From Maribacter_C sp047345145 (GTDB taxonomy: Bacteria > Bacteroidota > Bacteroidia > Flavobacteriales > Flavobacteriaceae): 64,000 nucleotides of DNA. Made by a program: the position numbers and the translations under genes. Position 1 is the first letter of the stretch; every line of letters starts with the position of its first letter. The stretch is from assembly GCF_047345145.1 (NCBI RefSeq), contig NZ_JBLFER010000002.1, positions 868,001-932,000 of the forward strand, in the 5' to 3' direction. The notes below the pieces were generated by a model, which did no database searches, was not told the origin of the DNA, and worked only from the letters and a program-made list of their open reading frames with translations. Shown piece after piece: positions 9,883 to 18,299 of the stretch.

Positions 9883-10583
9883 ACAGAATTGTAAAAATAC
9901 TAGCCGCCGTTTTAACTATAGGCACGCTTACGTCTTGTCCCGGAGGGAAGGATAATCCTGATGATATTGATCCATCAGGTGTTCCCTCCGCGGCAACGTT
10001 GGTGTTTCCTGACAATAATATGGAGTGTACAGAAGGCACTGTTATAAACGACACACAAAGTACCATCTTATTTGAATGGGAAAACGCAGCAAATGCAGAT
10101 AGTTATGAGGTAAATGTTACCAATTTAAATACGAATTCCTCTTCCACAATGAATTCAAATACCAATGAAGTGAGTGTTACGGTTGAAAGAAATACACCGT
10201 ATTCATGGTTTGTTGTATCCAAATCAGACGGCACGAATGCAACAGCGAATAGTGATACTTGGCGATTTTATAATCAAGGGGAGGGTGTAAGCAATTATGC
10301 GCCTTTTCCGGCAAGTGCTGTGAGTCCTACTAGGGGTCAAACGCTTGGTTCGGCTGGGAATATCAATTTAGAATGGCAAGGTAATGATGTAGATAATGAT
10401 TTGGTGGAGTTCGAAGTACTTTTTGGTACGAATAACAATCCAACAACAAGCTTAGGAGTTACGGCCCAAAGTAGCATTGGTACATCTACTAATTCAGGAC
10501 AAACCTATTATTGGCGGGTGATTTCGAAAGATGCTACAGGCAATACTTCACAATCTGAAATATTCGATTTTAAGGTTCAATAA
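9879..10583 (+). CDS. FN3-like lipoprotein
   Basis: The protein has 234 residues with an SPII signal (TSC, Cys20) and a short acidic/proline linker (GGKDNPDDIDPSG). Two fibronectin type III-like domains follow, at about 38-128 and 133-234. Both show the strand pattern with WEN..NADSYEVNVTNL in the first and TYYWRVISKDATGN in the second. Its ATG overlaps the protease stop codon (ATGA), so the two are translationally coupled. A surface or periplasmic binding or scaffold role alongside the protease is plausible. A relative with the same domain layout lies at 20400 in the pilin operon. Confidence 0.85.
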   Translation: MNRIVKILAAVLTIGTLTSCPGGKDNPDDIDPSGVPSAATLVFPDNNMECTEGTVINDTQSTILFEWENAANADSYEVNVTNLNTNSSSTMNSNTNEVSVTVERNTPYSWFVVSKSDGTNATANSDTWRFYNQGEGVSNYAPFPASAVSPTRGQTLGSAGNINLEWQGNDVDNDLVEFEVLFGTNNNPTTSLGVTAQSSIGTSTNSGQTYYWRVISKDATGNTSQSEIFDFKVQ

Positions 10584-10600
10584 TTTTCTAAACAATTGCT

Positions 10601-11896
10601 ATGAAAAGGAAATATAGTTGCCCAAGAATTGTATCGGTAGTATTAGCCTTTTGTATAATTTTCTTGATAGGATGTTCAAAAGATGACGGCGTTGAACTTG
10701 ACGAAAACGGTGATGTCATAGACCCTAAGCCAGACTCACAGATCGTTTCAGGAAACCCTGCGCTAAATCAATTTCTAATTACTTCGAAAGATGAGACTCT
10801 TTATACGGTTGATACTCAAACCGGTCAGGAAACGGCCATTTATACTTTCCCAGATTTGACTGACTTTGAACTGATAGCTGATTACGACAATGGTACTATT
10901 TTTATAACGGCGGATGATAATTCGATGAATGCACTTAGTGTTTCCAATAAAAATTTTCTTTGGGAAAGACCTATGCTTGAATTTGATTTTAGTAGCAATG
11001 GTCTTACGCCCACTACTTGTATAGATGGGGTTTGTTATGCGTCAGGGGGTACAGGAGTGGTCGTTGCTGCAGACCAAATTACAGGAGATTTAAAGTGGTA
11101 TTACACATCTGATGAGGATGGCGAGTTAGACAATGTATTAGCTGAAAATAGTACGCCCATTATTCATGGTGACAAAGTATATGTTTTTTCAGATGAAGGG
11201 TTTATTAGTGATTTAGCTCCGTTTATGCATGTGCTTGATAAACAAACAGGCGCCCTCTTGCAAAAAGTGGAACTACCCTTTGAGGTTTCCGGAACTCCTG
11301 TTTTCGATAATAATGTACTCTACTTACCGGCCAAAAATCTCTATGCTATAAACCCAGATACTCTAGATATTATATGGACCCTTGAGGCAAACGGTGTAGG
11401 TACTCCTTCTATTTCAAATGGGAAATTGGTGGTAAATGCCATTCCTGTTGGTCAGAGTATTTCGTCTGCTTTGTTTTGTGTTGATATTGCTACAAAAAAT
11501 ATTCTATGGCAAAAAGATACAGGTACTGATACGCTGTGGAGCCCTTTAATAGTGCAAAATGTTGTTTTTAGTAATTATGACAAAGGTTCAAGTTTCGCTT
11601 TTGCCACAAGCGGTAGACTCTTTGCTTTAAACTTATCGAGTGGTGAGGAGTTGTGGTACAATGAAGATATTGTCATTGACCATAGTCCTGTATACGCAAA
11701 TGGTCATTTGTTTTTCCGCGGACATAATTTAGTTGGTGATGGTGACACTTCTGAAAACGTAGGTTTGTTGGGTATAGATGCAAATACAGGAGAGTTATTA
11801 TGGTTGAATTCCTTTTTTAGAAATGGGTCTCCTTTAATCCCTTTGGTTGTTGCTGAAAATGGTGAATTCGGTCCCTCCTATTACAGAGGAAATTAA
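10601..11896 (+). CDS. PQQ-like beta-propeller lipoprotein
   Basis: The protein has 431 residues. The lipobox LIGC places Cys25 at the mature N-terminus, followed by SKDDG. The rest is a run of PQQ-like (BamB-like) propeller blades with recurring patterns: YTVDTQTGQET, VAADQITGDLKWYYTS, HVLDKQTGALLQKVELP, YAINPDTLDIIWTLE, CVDIATKNILWQKDTG, FALNLSSGEELWYNE and GIDANTGELLWLN. Such propellers usually mediate protein or substrate contacts rather than catalysis, and no quinone ligands were identified. It is the last gene of the 5501-11896 operon, 17 bp after the FN3-like gene and followed by a terminator hairpin. Confidence 0.88.
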   Translation: MKRKYSCPRIVSVVLAFCIIFLIGCSKDDGVELDENGDVIDPKPDSQIVSGNPALNQFLITSKDETLYTVDTQTGQETAIYTFPDLTDFELIADYDNGTIFITADDNSMNALSVSNKNFLWERPMLEFDFSSNGLTPTTCIDGVCYASGGTGVVVAADQITGDLKWYYTSDEDGELDNVLAENSTPIIHGDKVYVFSDEGFISDLAPFMHVLDKQTGALLQKVELPFEVSGTPVFDNNVLYLPAKNLYAINPDTLDIIWTLEANGVGTPSISNGKLVVNAIPVGQSISSALFCVDIATKNILWQKDTGTDTLWSPLIVQNVVFSNYDKGSSFAFATSGRLFALNLSSGEELWYNEDIVIDHSPVYANGHLFFRGHNLVGDGDTSENVGLLGIDANTGELLWLNSFFRNGSPLIPLVVAENGEFGPSYYRGN

Positions 11897-11953
11897 TCAC
11901 ATATTTCAAAATAATCTCTAAGAAAAGTAGGTCAGAGTTTAGTTTGTAGAAAG

Positions 11954-11983
11954 AGTCCTGTCTCCAAGAGATGGGGCTTTTTT
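11954..11983 (+). terminator. Rho-independent terminator of the protease operon
   Basis: The arms AGTCCTGTCTC and GAGATGGGGCT pair over 11 bp (with G-U pairs) around a CAA loop and run straight into six Ts. It lies 57 bp after the propeller lipoprotein stop. Confidence 0.8.
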
Positions 11984-12003
11984 GTTAACTATACTTGGGC
12001 TTC

Positions 12004-12056
12004 TACTGGAAATCCAGTAGTGAAAAGTACAGAAATCCCGTAGTGAAAAATACAGA
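12004..12056. promoter_or_regulatory. Shared palindromic operator, copy 2, with tandem half-sites
   Basis: The palindrome TACTGGAAATCCAGTA (12004-12019) overlaps a tandem direct repeat with a 23-bp period (12010-12032 and 12033-12055, two mismatches). Each repeat unit reads AAATCC, then A or C, then GTAGTGAAAA. It is about 70 bp upstream of the first beta-barrel gene. The site matches the copies at 5368 and 15505 and adds a second half-site downstream, a layout typical of NarL-type dimers binding side by side. Confidence 0.6.
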
Positions 12057-12126
12057 TTTTAAGCGATTTACTTTCATATACATATACTCTACTTTGGTAC
12101 TATAATATTCAACTAAAAATAACAAT

Positions 12127-12720
12127 ATGAAAAGTTTATTAACGGTAGTATCAGTACTAGTATTTAGTTTAAGCAGTATGTCGGCAACGGCACAATATTT
12201 TGGCGTAAGAGGAGGTCTAGGTATTTCTAATTTAATAACCTCAACCAATTCGAATACCACTTTTGGAAGGGTATTTTCAACTCATTTGGGAGGTACAATA
12301 GATTTTGAGCTTTCCGACCAATTTTGGCTACAATCCGGAGCGACTTTTTTCAAAAAAGGAGGAGCCAACCTATCAGGAAACTTTAATCTCTATTATTTAG
12401 AAGTACCTGTAACTGCACGTTTCGATTTTCTTGAAGTTGGAGCGGAAGGAATTCTTTATGCAAGAGCCGGTTTGTATTCAGGGCTTTTGATGGCCGCGAA
12501 CTTTAATGGTACAAAATTGGATGTGGGCAGTAGACCTGGCGATGACTTTAAATTCTTTGACTTTGGATTGATTACCGGTGTCGGTTACGGATTTAATGAA
12601 AGTATTGATGTAGGCTTGGTATTTGAATTCGGTTTGCTGAATACAGATGCAGAACAAAGTTTAGTATCACTTACCAATGGTGCTATTATGTTATCGGCCA
12701 ACTATCGTTTTGGCTTATAG
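12127..12720 (+). CDS. Outer-membrane beta-barrel protein 1 (PorT/OMP_b-brl_2 type)
   Basis: The protein has 197 residues with a signal peptide cut at ATAQ (about residue 22). The mature part consists of alternating amphipathic strands, from FGVRGGLGISNL through FWLQSGATFFKKGG, YYLEVPVTARFDF and LYARAGLYSGLLM to a C-terminal strand ending in an aromatic/hydrophobic pair (ANYRFGL), as expected for a small 8-strand barrel. It is a clear paralogue of the protein at 15617; both share the LDVG..G.R.DD.K..D.G tract. The function is unknown. Its promoter carries the operator shared with the two-component systems, which suggests it is induced by them. Confidence 0.88.
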   Translation: MKSLLTVVSVLVFSLSSMSATAQYFGVRGGLGISNLITSTNSNTTFGRVFSTHLGGTIDFELSDQFWLQSGATFFKKGGANLSGNFNLYYLEVPVTARFDFLEVGAEGILYARAGLYSGLLMAANFNGTKLDVGSRPGDDFKFFDFGLITGVGYGFNESIDVGLVFEFGLLNTDAEQSLVSLTNGAIMLSANYRFGL

Positions 12721-12751
12721 AAATGATTGGTTTGAGTTAGTTTAGTTGAAG

Positions 12752-12785
12752 AACCCTGTATCGAGTTATTTGGTATGGGGTTTTT
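12752..12785. terminator. Terminator after beta-barrel 1
   Basis: AACCCTGTA pairs with TATGGGGTT (one G-T, one T-G) around a 13-nt loop, followed by TTTTT. It lies between the convergent beta-barrel 1 and regulator 2 genes. A near-identical hairpin follows beta-barrel 2 at 16288, so the barrel gene was duplicated together with its terminator. Confidence 0.7.
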
Positions 12786-12810
12786 CGATTTTTCTGAATC
12801 CTTCTTTTTA

Positions 12811-13443
12811 CTAAATTAACTTCTGTTCAATCGCCATTTTAACTAATTGTGCGGCATTGGTAACACCCATTTTTTGAATGAGATTTCTACGATGGGTCTC
12901 GACGGTCAACGGACTGATTATAAGTTTTTCTGCAATTTGAGGTGTAGTTATTCCCTCGGCCACGAGGGCCAAAATTTCTTTTTCCCTACGGGTTAGTTTA
13001 GGTATTCGATTATTGTCGAAGATAGAATCCGCTAAAATCTTTTGAATTTCAGCACTAAAGTAAGATAAGCCATCATGTATTTGATGAATGGCAATACCCA
13101 GCTCTTTAGAACTTACATTTTTAAGTAGATACCCTTTTGCACCGTTCTTTACCATTTGTTTAATAATGCTTGGGTCATTGTAGGTGCTTAAACCCAAAAC
13201 CTTTACATGAGGGTATTTGGTATTGATTTTTTCACATACTTCAACCCCATTAATGTCGGGTAAATTCACGTCAAGCACTACCACATGGGCCACCTTTCTT
13301 TTAAGGTGAGCAAAGAGGTCTTCGGCATTTTCAAAACAAGCAGTCACTTCAATCGTTTCATCCATACCTATGGATGACTTAAGTCCTTCAATGACCAGCG
13401 GATGGTCATCGACCACTACAACTTTTATAATTTCCTTTTTCAT
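12811..13443 (-). CDS. NarL/FixJ-type response regulator (system 2)
   Basis: This is a 210-residue response regulator with receiver acidic residues VVDDHP at 11-12, the phospho-acceptor Asp58 in VLDVNLPDINGVE, and GAKGYLLKN near the end of the receiver. The LuxR-type HTH contains LTRREKEILALVAEGITTPQ and SPLTVETHRRNLIQKMGV. It is collinear with the regulator at 2662 and nearly identical to it in the recognition helix region, so the two probably bind related sites. The ATG overlaps the kinase stop by 4 bp. It stands convergent to beta-barrel 1. Confidence 0.94.
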   Translation of the reverse strand: MKKEIIKVVVVDDHPLVIEGLKSSIGMDETIEVTACFENAEDLFAHLKRKVAHVVVLDVNLPDINGVEVCEKINTKYPHVKVLGLSTYNDPSIIKQMVKNGAKGYLLKNVSSKELGIAIHQIHDGLSYFSAEIQKILADSIFDNNRIPKLTRREKEILALVAEGITTPQIAEKLIISPLTVETHRRNLIQKMGVTNAAQLVKMAIEQKLI

Positions 13444-15434
13444 GTTTTTTCAATTTGGATATTTATGGAAGTACCTTCATTGATTTCTGAACGGATGTCC
13501 ATTATTCCATTTAAATAATCTACTCGGTTTTGTAGACTAGTAAGTCCGACCCCCATATTTTTTCCAGTATCCTCTAAGTTGAACCCTTTGCCATCATCTT
13601 CAATGGTAACGTCAATTTTATCATCACTGACCATACATTGCACCAAAATCTCAGTTGCCTTGGCATGCTTGATGGCATTATTGATTAACTCTTGAATAAT
13701 ACGGTATAGTGTTAACAACTCATTTCTATCCACTACGTTTTCAGTGTTGTAAAATTGGAGTGTGATATTGGTTTCTTTGTCACCGAGAGTACTGCAATAA
13801 TCTTCAACAGCCGCTTTAAGTCCGTATTTAAGCAAGGTCTCGGGCATTAGATTTCTGGCAACGCCTCGAAGTTCTTGTAATGAATCATCTAGATTACCTA
13901 AAATATCATCCAAATGGGGCAGTAAGGGTTTTGCTTCTTTGTTTTCTGTCAATCTTGAAAGTTTAATACTGATGCCTGATAATCTTCCTCCGAGACCATC
14001 ATGCAAATCTGCGGCAAGACGTTTGCGTTCTTGTTCTACTCCTTCCATCATTACACCAAAAAGTTTGCGTTCTTGTTCCGCTTTTAACTGTTGAATTTCT
14101 CGTGCTTGCACCTGTTCTTTAAGTAGGGCCTTTTTTTGACGGTTGTTGTAGGTCAAATATCCGGCTATTGAAATGAATAGCAACGTGCCTAATAAAAAGA
14201 AGAGTAAATAGTTTTGTGATTTTTTCCGTTCCAAATCAAGGTCAGTTTGGTTGTTCAGATTTTGTAGCTCAAGGATTTCCCTGTCTTTTTTTTCTTTTTG
14301 ATATAATTTTTCTAAACGAGCTGCTTCCTTTTCTTTATCATCTGCGTTAATGCTATCATTTAGTTCAAAATAGGCTTTGGTGTATGCCATTGCTTTTTGA
14401 TAGTTCTTATCTCGATTTTCATATTTTGCAAGCTCTTTTAATGCATATAGTTCTTCTGGAGGGTTACTCTTTTTTACTTCCTGATAAAACTTTACCATAT
14501 ATTCCTTTTCCTTTTTCAGGTCTCCCATATCTCCGTAGGTTTCCACATACTGAAGATATTGTTGAGGTAATGCCCCATAGTATTTTTGGTTTTTTATGAT
14601 TTTCATTGAGCGACCAAACTGCTGAAGTGCTTCAGGAAATCTTTTTGCTTTGGAATAATATTCTCCTAATTCTTGATGATATAAATGCCATCTTGGTGAT
14701 TCTGGTGTTTTTTGAAGTAGCGCATAAGCGCGGTCTAATTCTTTCTTGGCACGCGGTAGTGAATCCATTTCCATCAGACAACTTGCAAAAACAAGTCTGT
14801 CAACAGCAAATTGAGAATACGCTTTTGTACGTTCGTAGGGAATATGATTTTCATTAAAATAGAAATATGCCGTAGTGAAATCGTAATCATTGTAAAATGA
14901 AATGGCCAAGTTGCTATTAATAAGAGCTAGTACCTTATAATTTTTGTATTTTTTGACAACAGGTGCGAGTTCCATAAGATACTGCATCTCTTCATTGGCT
15001 CTACCCTGGTTACCTATACTGGCAGCAAGATTCAAAGCGGTATCAGCCCACAAATCAATCATTTTTTTAGAAGAATCGATTTTCATTTGTCTTTCAAAAA
15101 GCAGCTTTGCTTTTTCGTAGTGCTCTTGTGATTTTTTCATTTCTCCGTAGTCGAAAACTACATAACCCATAGCGGCATACGCTTTTGCCAATCCGAACGA
15201 ATCCGTTTTCTTTCTAAAAAAATCTAGGGCTTCTCGTGCATTCCCATAGGCTTTTATAGAGTCGATACCTGATGCAGCTCTCGCAATATCAGATCGTATG
15301 TATGCTTTTTGAAAGGTATTATCAGTTGAACTTAGGAGATTTTCAAGACTATCGATTTTAGTAGCAGCATCTTGACCAAATGCGTAGCAAACGATTAAAA
15401 GGGTGACTACTAGTATTATAATAGTACGTTTCAA
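13440..15434 (-). CDS. TPR-containing sensor histidine kinase (system 2), TTG start
   Basis: The protein has 664 residues: signal peptide (1-20, ending AFGQ), periplasmic TPR-like repeats (about 22-385), a helical linker, one transmembrane helix (about 407-425, YLLFFLLGTLLFISIAGYL), HisKA_3 and HATPase. The phospho-acceptor is His478 in AADLHDGLGG, the same residue number as in system 1. The N box is QELINNAIKHAKA, and the G boxes are IEDDGKGFN and GVGLTSLQNRV. The start codon appears to be TTG, with no in-frame ATG before the signal peptide, so it may be translated less than its paralogue. It diverges from beta-barrel 2 across the operator at 15505. Confidence 0.93.
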   Translation of the reverse strand: MKRTIIILVVTLLIVCYAFGQDAATKIDSLENLLSSTDNTFQKAYIRSDIARAASGIDSIKAYGNAREALDFFRKKTDSFGLAKAYAAMGYVVFDYGEMKKSQEHYEKAKLLFERQMKIDSSKKMIDLWADTALNLAASIGNQGRANEEMQYLMELAPVVKKYKNYKVLALINSNLAISFYNDYDFTTAYFYFNENHIPYERTKAYSQFAVDRLVFASCLMEMDSLPRAKKELDRAYALLQKTPESPRWHLYHQELGEYYSKAKRFPEALQQFGRSMKIIKNQKYYGALPQQYLQYVETYGDMGDLKKEKEYMVKFYQEVKKSNPPEELYALKELAKYENRDKNYQKAMAYTKAYFELNDSINADDKEKEAARLEKLYQKEKKDREILELQNLNNQTDLDLERKKSQNYLLFFLLGTLLFISIAGYLTYNNRQKKALLKEQVQAREIQQLKAEQERKLFGVMMEGVEQERKRLAADLHDGLGGRLSGISIKLSRLTENKEAKPLLPHLDDILGNLDDSLQELRGVARNLMPETLLKYGLKAAVEDYCSTLGDKETNITLQFYNTENVVDRNELLTLYRIIQELINNAIKHAKATEILVQCMVSDDKIDVTIEDDGKGFNLEDTGKNMGVGLTSLQNRVDYLNGIMDIRSEINEGTSINIQIEKT

Positions 15435-15504
15435 ATGTGTTTTTTTAAGATGGTTACTACAAGATATTTAATAAGTACAAGACCAGAGAAAGCACCTTCG
15501 AAAA

Positions 15505-15531
15505 TACCTGAAAACTAGTAGAAAAAAATAC
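15505..15531. promoter_or_regulatory. Shared palindromic operator, copy 3
   Basis: TACCTGAAAACTAGTA (13 of 16 bases identical to the copy at 5368) is followed by GAAAAAAATAC, which is identical to copy 1 in sequence and spacing. It sits 71 bp upstream of sensor kinase 2 and 86 bp upstream of beta-barrel 2. An inverted GGGGATTTC lies just downstream (about 15540); its complement resembles the second half-site at 12033. Confidence 0.55.
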
Positions 15532-15616
15532 GCCCATGCGGGGATTTCATAAAAAAGCTTTTCAAAATACCTTGCAATCAACAAATTAAGCAGAGAAATA
15601 TTTTAAACAAGCTATT

Positions 15617-16231
15617 ATGAAAAAAATTATGAAAGTACTGGTTTTTATGGCTATTGGCCTAATGAGTTTTACAGCAACAGCCCAGTTTGGTGCTAAGGGT
15701 GGACTTGGCTTTTCGAGTCTATTAATTAAAGACAATGATGATAACCTAACCGCTGAATTTGGAAGTGCAGGATTTAGTTTTCACGTCGGAGCTGGTTATG
15801 AAATCGATTTTGGCGATCAGTTGTCATTTGAGCCAGCGGTATTGTTGACACAAAAAAAGTCAAGTTTTGATTTAAATACCCTGGTGACGTTTAACTTTTT
15901 ATATCTCGAAATGCCATTGCAAATGAAGTATTACTTTCTCGATGTAGGCGATAGTACAAGATTATACGGTTTAGGTGGTAGTTCTCTCGGGTTTTTGTTG
16001 TCCGCAAAACGTGATAATGATAAATTGAACGTTGGAGGCAATAGAAATGATGAGCTTAAACTACTTGATGTTGGTATTAATTTTGGTGCTGGAGCTCAGT
16101 TTTTTGATGCCCTGAATGTTGACTTGTCTGCAAGTATAGGAGTAACGAACCTTTCTAACGATGTTATGAATGGTCTTAAAAATAAAAATAGTGTGGTGCG
16201 ATTAACGGTCACCTATCAATTCGGGGAATAG
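15617..16231 (+). CDS. Outer-membrane beta-barrel protein 2 (PorT/OMP_b-brl_2 type)
   Basis: The protein has 204 residues with a signal peptide cut at TATAQ (about residue 23) followed by FGAKGGLGFSSL, the same mature start as the paralogue at 12127. Amphipathic strands continue to the C-terminal strand LTVTYQFGE. Conserved positions with the paralogue include FLYLEMPLQMKYYFLDVG and the segment LNVGGNRNDELKLLDVG. Function is unknown. The gene is divergent from sensor kinase 2, and the shared operator between them suggests autoregulation plus control of the barrel. Confidence 0.88.
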   Translation: MKKIMKVLVFMAIGLMSFTATAQFGAKGGLGFSSLLIKDNDDNLTAEFGSAGFSFHVGAGYEIDFGDQLSFEPAVLLTQKKSSFDLNTLVTFNFLYLEMPLQMKYYFLDVGDSTRLYGLGGSSLGFLLSAKRDNDKLNVGGNRNDELKLLDVGINFGAGAQFFDALNVDLSASIGVTNLSNDVMNGLKNKNSVVRLTVTYQFGE

Positions 16232-16287
16232 TTCTAAAACAAAATCTTATTTTGCTATCAGAATAGAAAATAAATCAAGATTTAAAG

Positions 16288-16324
16288 AACCCTGTACCCA
16301 ATTATTTTGGTTTGGGGTTTTTCG
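16288..16324 (+). terminator. Terminator after beta-barrel 2
   Basis: The arms AACCCTGTACC and GGTTTGGGGTT pair with one mismatch and wobble pairs, and a T-run follows. It closely resembles the hairpin at 12752. Confidence 0.65.
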
Positions 16325-16447
16325 ATTTTTACTTAAAAAAGTAGCGTTTCAGCGCATTTTTCGCTCATTTTGACCAAAATATCGTAAAAATTGCCTTTTT
16401 AGCATAGCATTTGTCTTTTCAGTAATGAACTATTAAAAAGAGAGATT

Positions 16448-16615
16448 ATGAAGACGACACTACTTATTAAGGAGATTTATTTGGAAGGATTTAAAAACTT
16501 AGGAAACTATATTCTAAAGAACTACTTGAAAATCTTTTCGTGGTTCTGTTTCGCTCTAATATTTATAGGATTATACGCTTTACTTTTTAGAATGTTCACA
16601 GGCTTTGCCTTTTAA
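16448..16615 (+). CDS. Small membrane protein, DUF6747-like
   Basis: This is a 55-residue reading frame. An amphipathic N-terminal part (KEIYLEGFKNLGNYILKNYLK) is followed by one transmembrane helix (about 31-48, FSWFCFALIFIGLYALLF) and the end RMFTGFAF. From memory this agrees with small flavobacterial proteins annotated DUF6747; the family name should be checked by search. The gene lies alone between the beta-barrel 2 terminator and a bidirectional terminator at 16670. The function is unknown. Confidence 0.75.
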   Translation: MKTTLLIKEIYLEGFKNLGNYILKNYLKIFSWFCFALIFIGLYALLFRMFTGFAF

Positions 16616-16664
16616 ATACAAATCTAAATTGTGATAGCATAATGCATATAGAATCAAATGTTTA

Positions 16665-16697
16665 AAAAGGCCCTAATAGCTATTTAGGGCTTTTTTT
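16665..16697. terminator. Bidirectional terminator
   Basis: GCCCTAA (16670-16676) pairs with TTAGGGC (16684-16690). A-rich sequence before it and seven Ts after it give a usable terminator on both strands, serving the small gene at 16448 and the pilin operon that ends at 16696. Confidence 0.85.
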
Positions 16698-17832
16698 AGC
16701 CTAAAACACTCCCTAGTTTAAACATGGGGAGATACATTGCAATTAATATTACTCCTACTAGAATACCTACAATTAAAATAATCAAAGGTTCTAATAAAGT
16801 TGAAAGCAACTTTGACTTTTGCTGCACTTCGATAGCGTATTGCTGATTGAGGCGTTCAAAAATAAACTCTGTTTGATTGGTTTCTTCTGCGACCTTCATT
16901 AGTGAGATCATACGATGGTCAAAAATTTTATTGCTTTTTAAACTTTCGCTGAGACTATTGCCGGCCATAACTTGAATACTTACTTGTTTTAAGGCATTTT
17001 TTAAGGGCCTGAAATCAATCATTTTCGCCACTAAGTCAATACTATTCAAAACAGGAACTTTTGAGGCCGTAAGTAAAGTAACCGCCTGTGTGAACTGAGC
17101 CATGTAAACCGCTTTAATGAAATTACCGACATATGGCGTTTTTAGCAAAATACTGTCTTTCTTTTCTTTATACCAATCGTTTTTTGAGTAAAAACTTCTA
17201 CTAAAAATTAGGACTAAAATTACGATGACTACCCACCAACCGTAATCCCTAATAAAATCTGAGGCAGAAATAATGAACTTTGTAATGCCTGGTAATTCTA
17301 CACCGTTTTGGGTAAAGATGTCTTGAAACATGGGCACGACCAATCTTAGCATAAAAATGACTACAAGTATTGCCGTTACCAGGATAATTATAGGGTAGGT
17401 GAGTGCATTGACTACGTTTCTTCGCTGATCATTTTTCCTTGCGAAAAACTTTCCTAGTTCTTCAGCGATTTTGGCCGTAGTCCCTGTTTCTTCACCTATT
17501 TTTAGGGAGTAATATTCGTATTCGGTGAATTCTTTCTTATCCTTAATTACTTCAGAAAAAGGTTTTCCCGCTACTAAGGCATCTACCATCTCTTTGAAGA
17601 AAAGCTGTTGTTTTTCTTTCTTTTGATTTTCCTGTATTAAGGCCAGTGCATCCTTTAAATTTACCCCTGCTTTTAGTAATACGTGTATTTCGGTATAGAA
17701 ATCTTCCTTCTTTTTATTGGAGAAGGCAGATCCGAAAAGGCTTATTTCTTTTTGTAGAATTGAGGTGCTATTTTCTTTACGAACATTAGTTCGAGCGGTA
17801 TTCGGAGCGGTATTTTCTAACTTAAATCCCAT
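16696..17832 (-). CDS. Type II secretion/type IV pilus inner-membrane platform protein (GspF/PilC family)
   Basis: The protein has 378 residues with two T2SSF domains (about 45-165 and 245-370) and three transmembrane segments: about 142-165 (IIILVTAILVVIFMLRLVVPMF), about 192-212 and about 345-370 (LEPLIILIVGILVGVILIAMYLPMF). Family hallmarks are visible: LLKAGVNLKDAL, EYYSLKIGEETG, MAQFTQAVTLLTASKVPVLNSI and MISLMKVAEETNQ. It is the inner-membrane platform on which an assembly ATPase acts. It is the last gene of the operon and overlaps the preceding pseudopilin by 1 bp. No partner ATPase gene is visible in the window. Confidence 0.92.
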   Translation of the reverse strand: MGFKLENTAPNTARTNVRKENSTSILQKEISLFGSAFSNKKKEDFYTEIHVLLKAGVNLKDALALIQENQKKEKQQLFFKEMVDALVAGKPFSEVIKDKKEFTEYEYYSLKIGEETGTTAKIAEELGKFFARKNDQRRNVVNALTYPIIILVTAILVVIFMLRLVVPMFQDIFTQNGVELPGITKFIISASDFIRDYGWWVVIVILVLIFSRSFYSKNDWYKEKKDSILLKTPYVGNFIKAVYMAQFTQAVTLLTASKVPVLNSIDLVAKMIDFRPLKNALKQVSIQVMAGNSLSESLKSNKIFDHRMISLMKVAEETNQTEFIFERLNQQYAIEVQQKSKLLSTLLEPLIILIVGILVGVILIAMYLPMFKLGSVLG

Positions 17833-18299
17833 TAATACATATATTCATTTGCCGCATTCTTCTGATAGACAAAAATTTCCTGCGCCCCTTGTTCTTTGGT
17901 GCCTTTTAAATATAAGGCATCTAGTTGTCCCGAGGCATTCTCTAATCCATTTAAATAAAAGACCTTACTTTCTAATTTCAATTGAAAAGTATCCTTTTCT
18001 CGAATGATGAATCCGTTTTCAAAGATGTAATCTACATAGCCTAACTCATTTTGACAATGCATGCTATTCGTCACATTGTTGTATGTGATATCGGGATATG
18101 TGGAAAAGTCTACCCAGAGGGCTTGTTGCAATAGGTTGACCTCAGTATTATTTTCAAAATTTTGACCAATACTTCCCATTTGATTTTGTATCAATCGCAA
18201 AACCGAAAACGCTAAGCCAATAACGATCATCGTGAGTAGTAAAACTACAATCATTTCACTTAAAGTGAATGCCTTTATTTTTAGCGGTTTACTCAGCAA
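17832..18299 (-). CDS. Pseudopilin-like protein with N-methylation motif
   Basis: The protein has 155 residues. The N-terminus KIKA-FTLSEMIVVLLLTMIVIG is a class III signal: cleavage before Phe, Glu at +5, then a 20-residue hydrophobic helix. The processing residue is Ala instead of the usual Gly. The remainder is a short globular domain with two Cys residues too far apart to assign with confidence. GspJ/ComGF-like minor pseudopilin is the best guess by operon position. The start codon appears to be TTG, inside an 11-bp overlap with the upstream pseudopilin gene. Confidence 0.82.
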   Translation of the reverse strand: MLSKPLKIKAFTLSEMIVVLLLTMIVIGLAFSVLRLIQNQMGSIGQNFENNTEVNLLQQALWVDFSTYPDITYNNVTNSMHCQNELGYVDYIFENGFIIREKDTFQLKLESKVFYLNGLENASGQLDALYLKGTKEQGAQEIFVYQKNAANEYMY

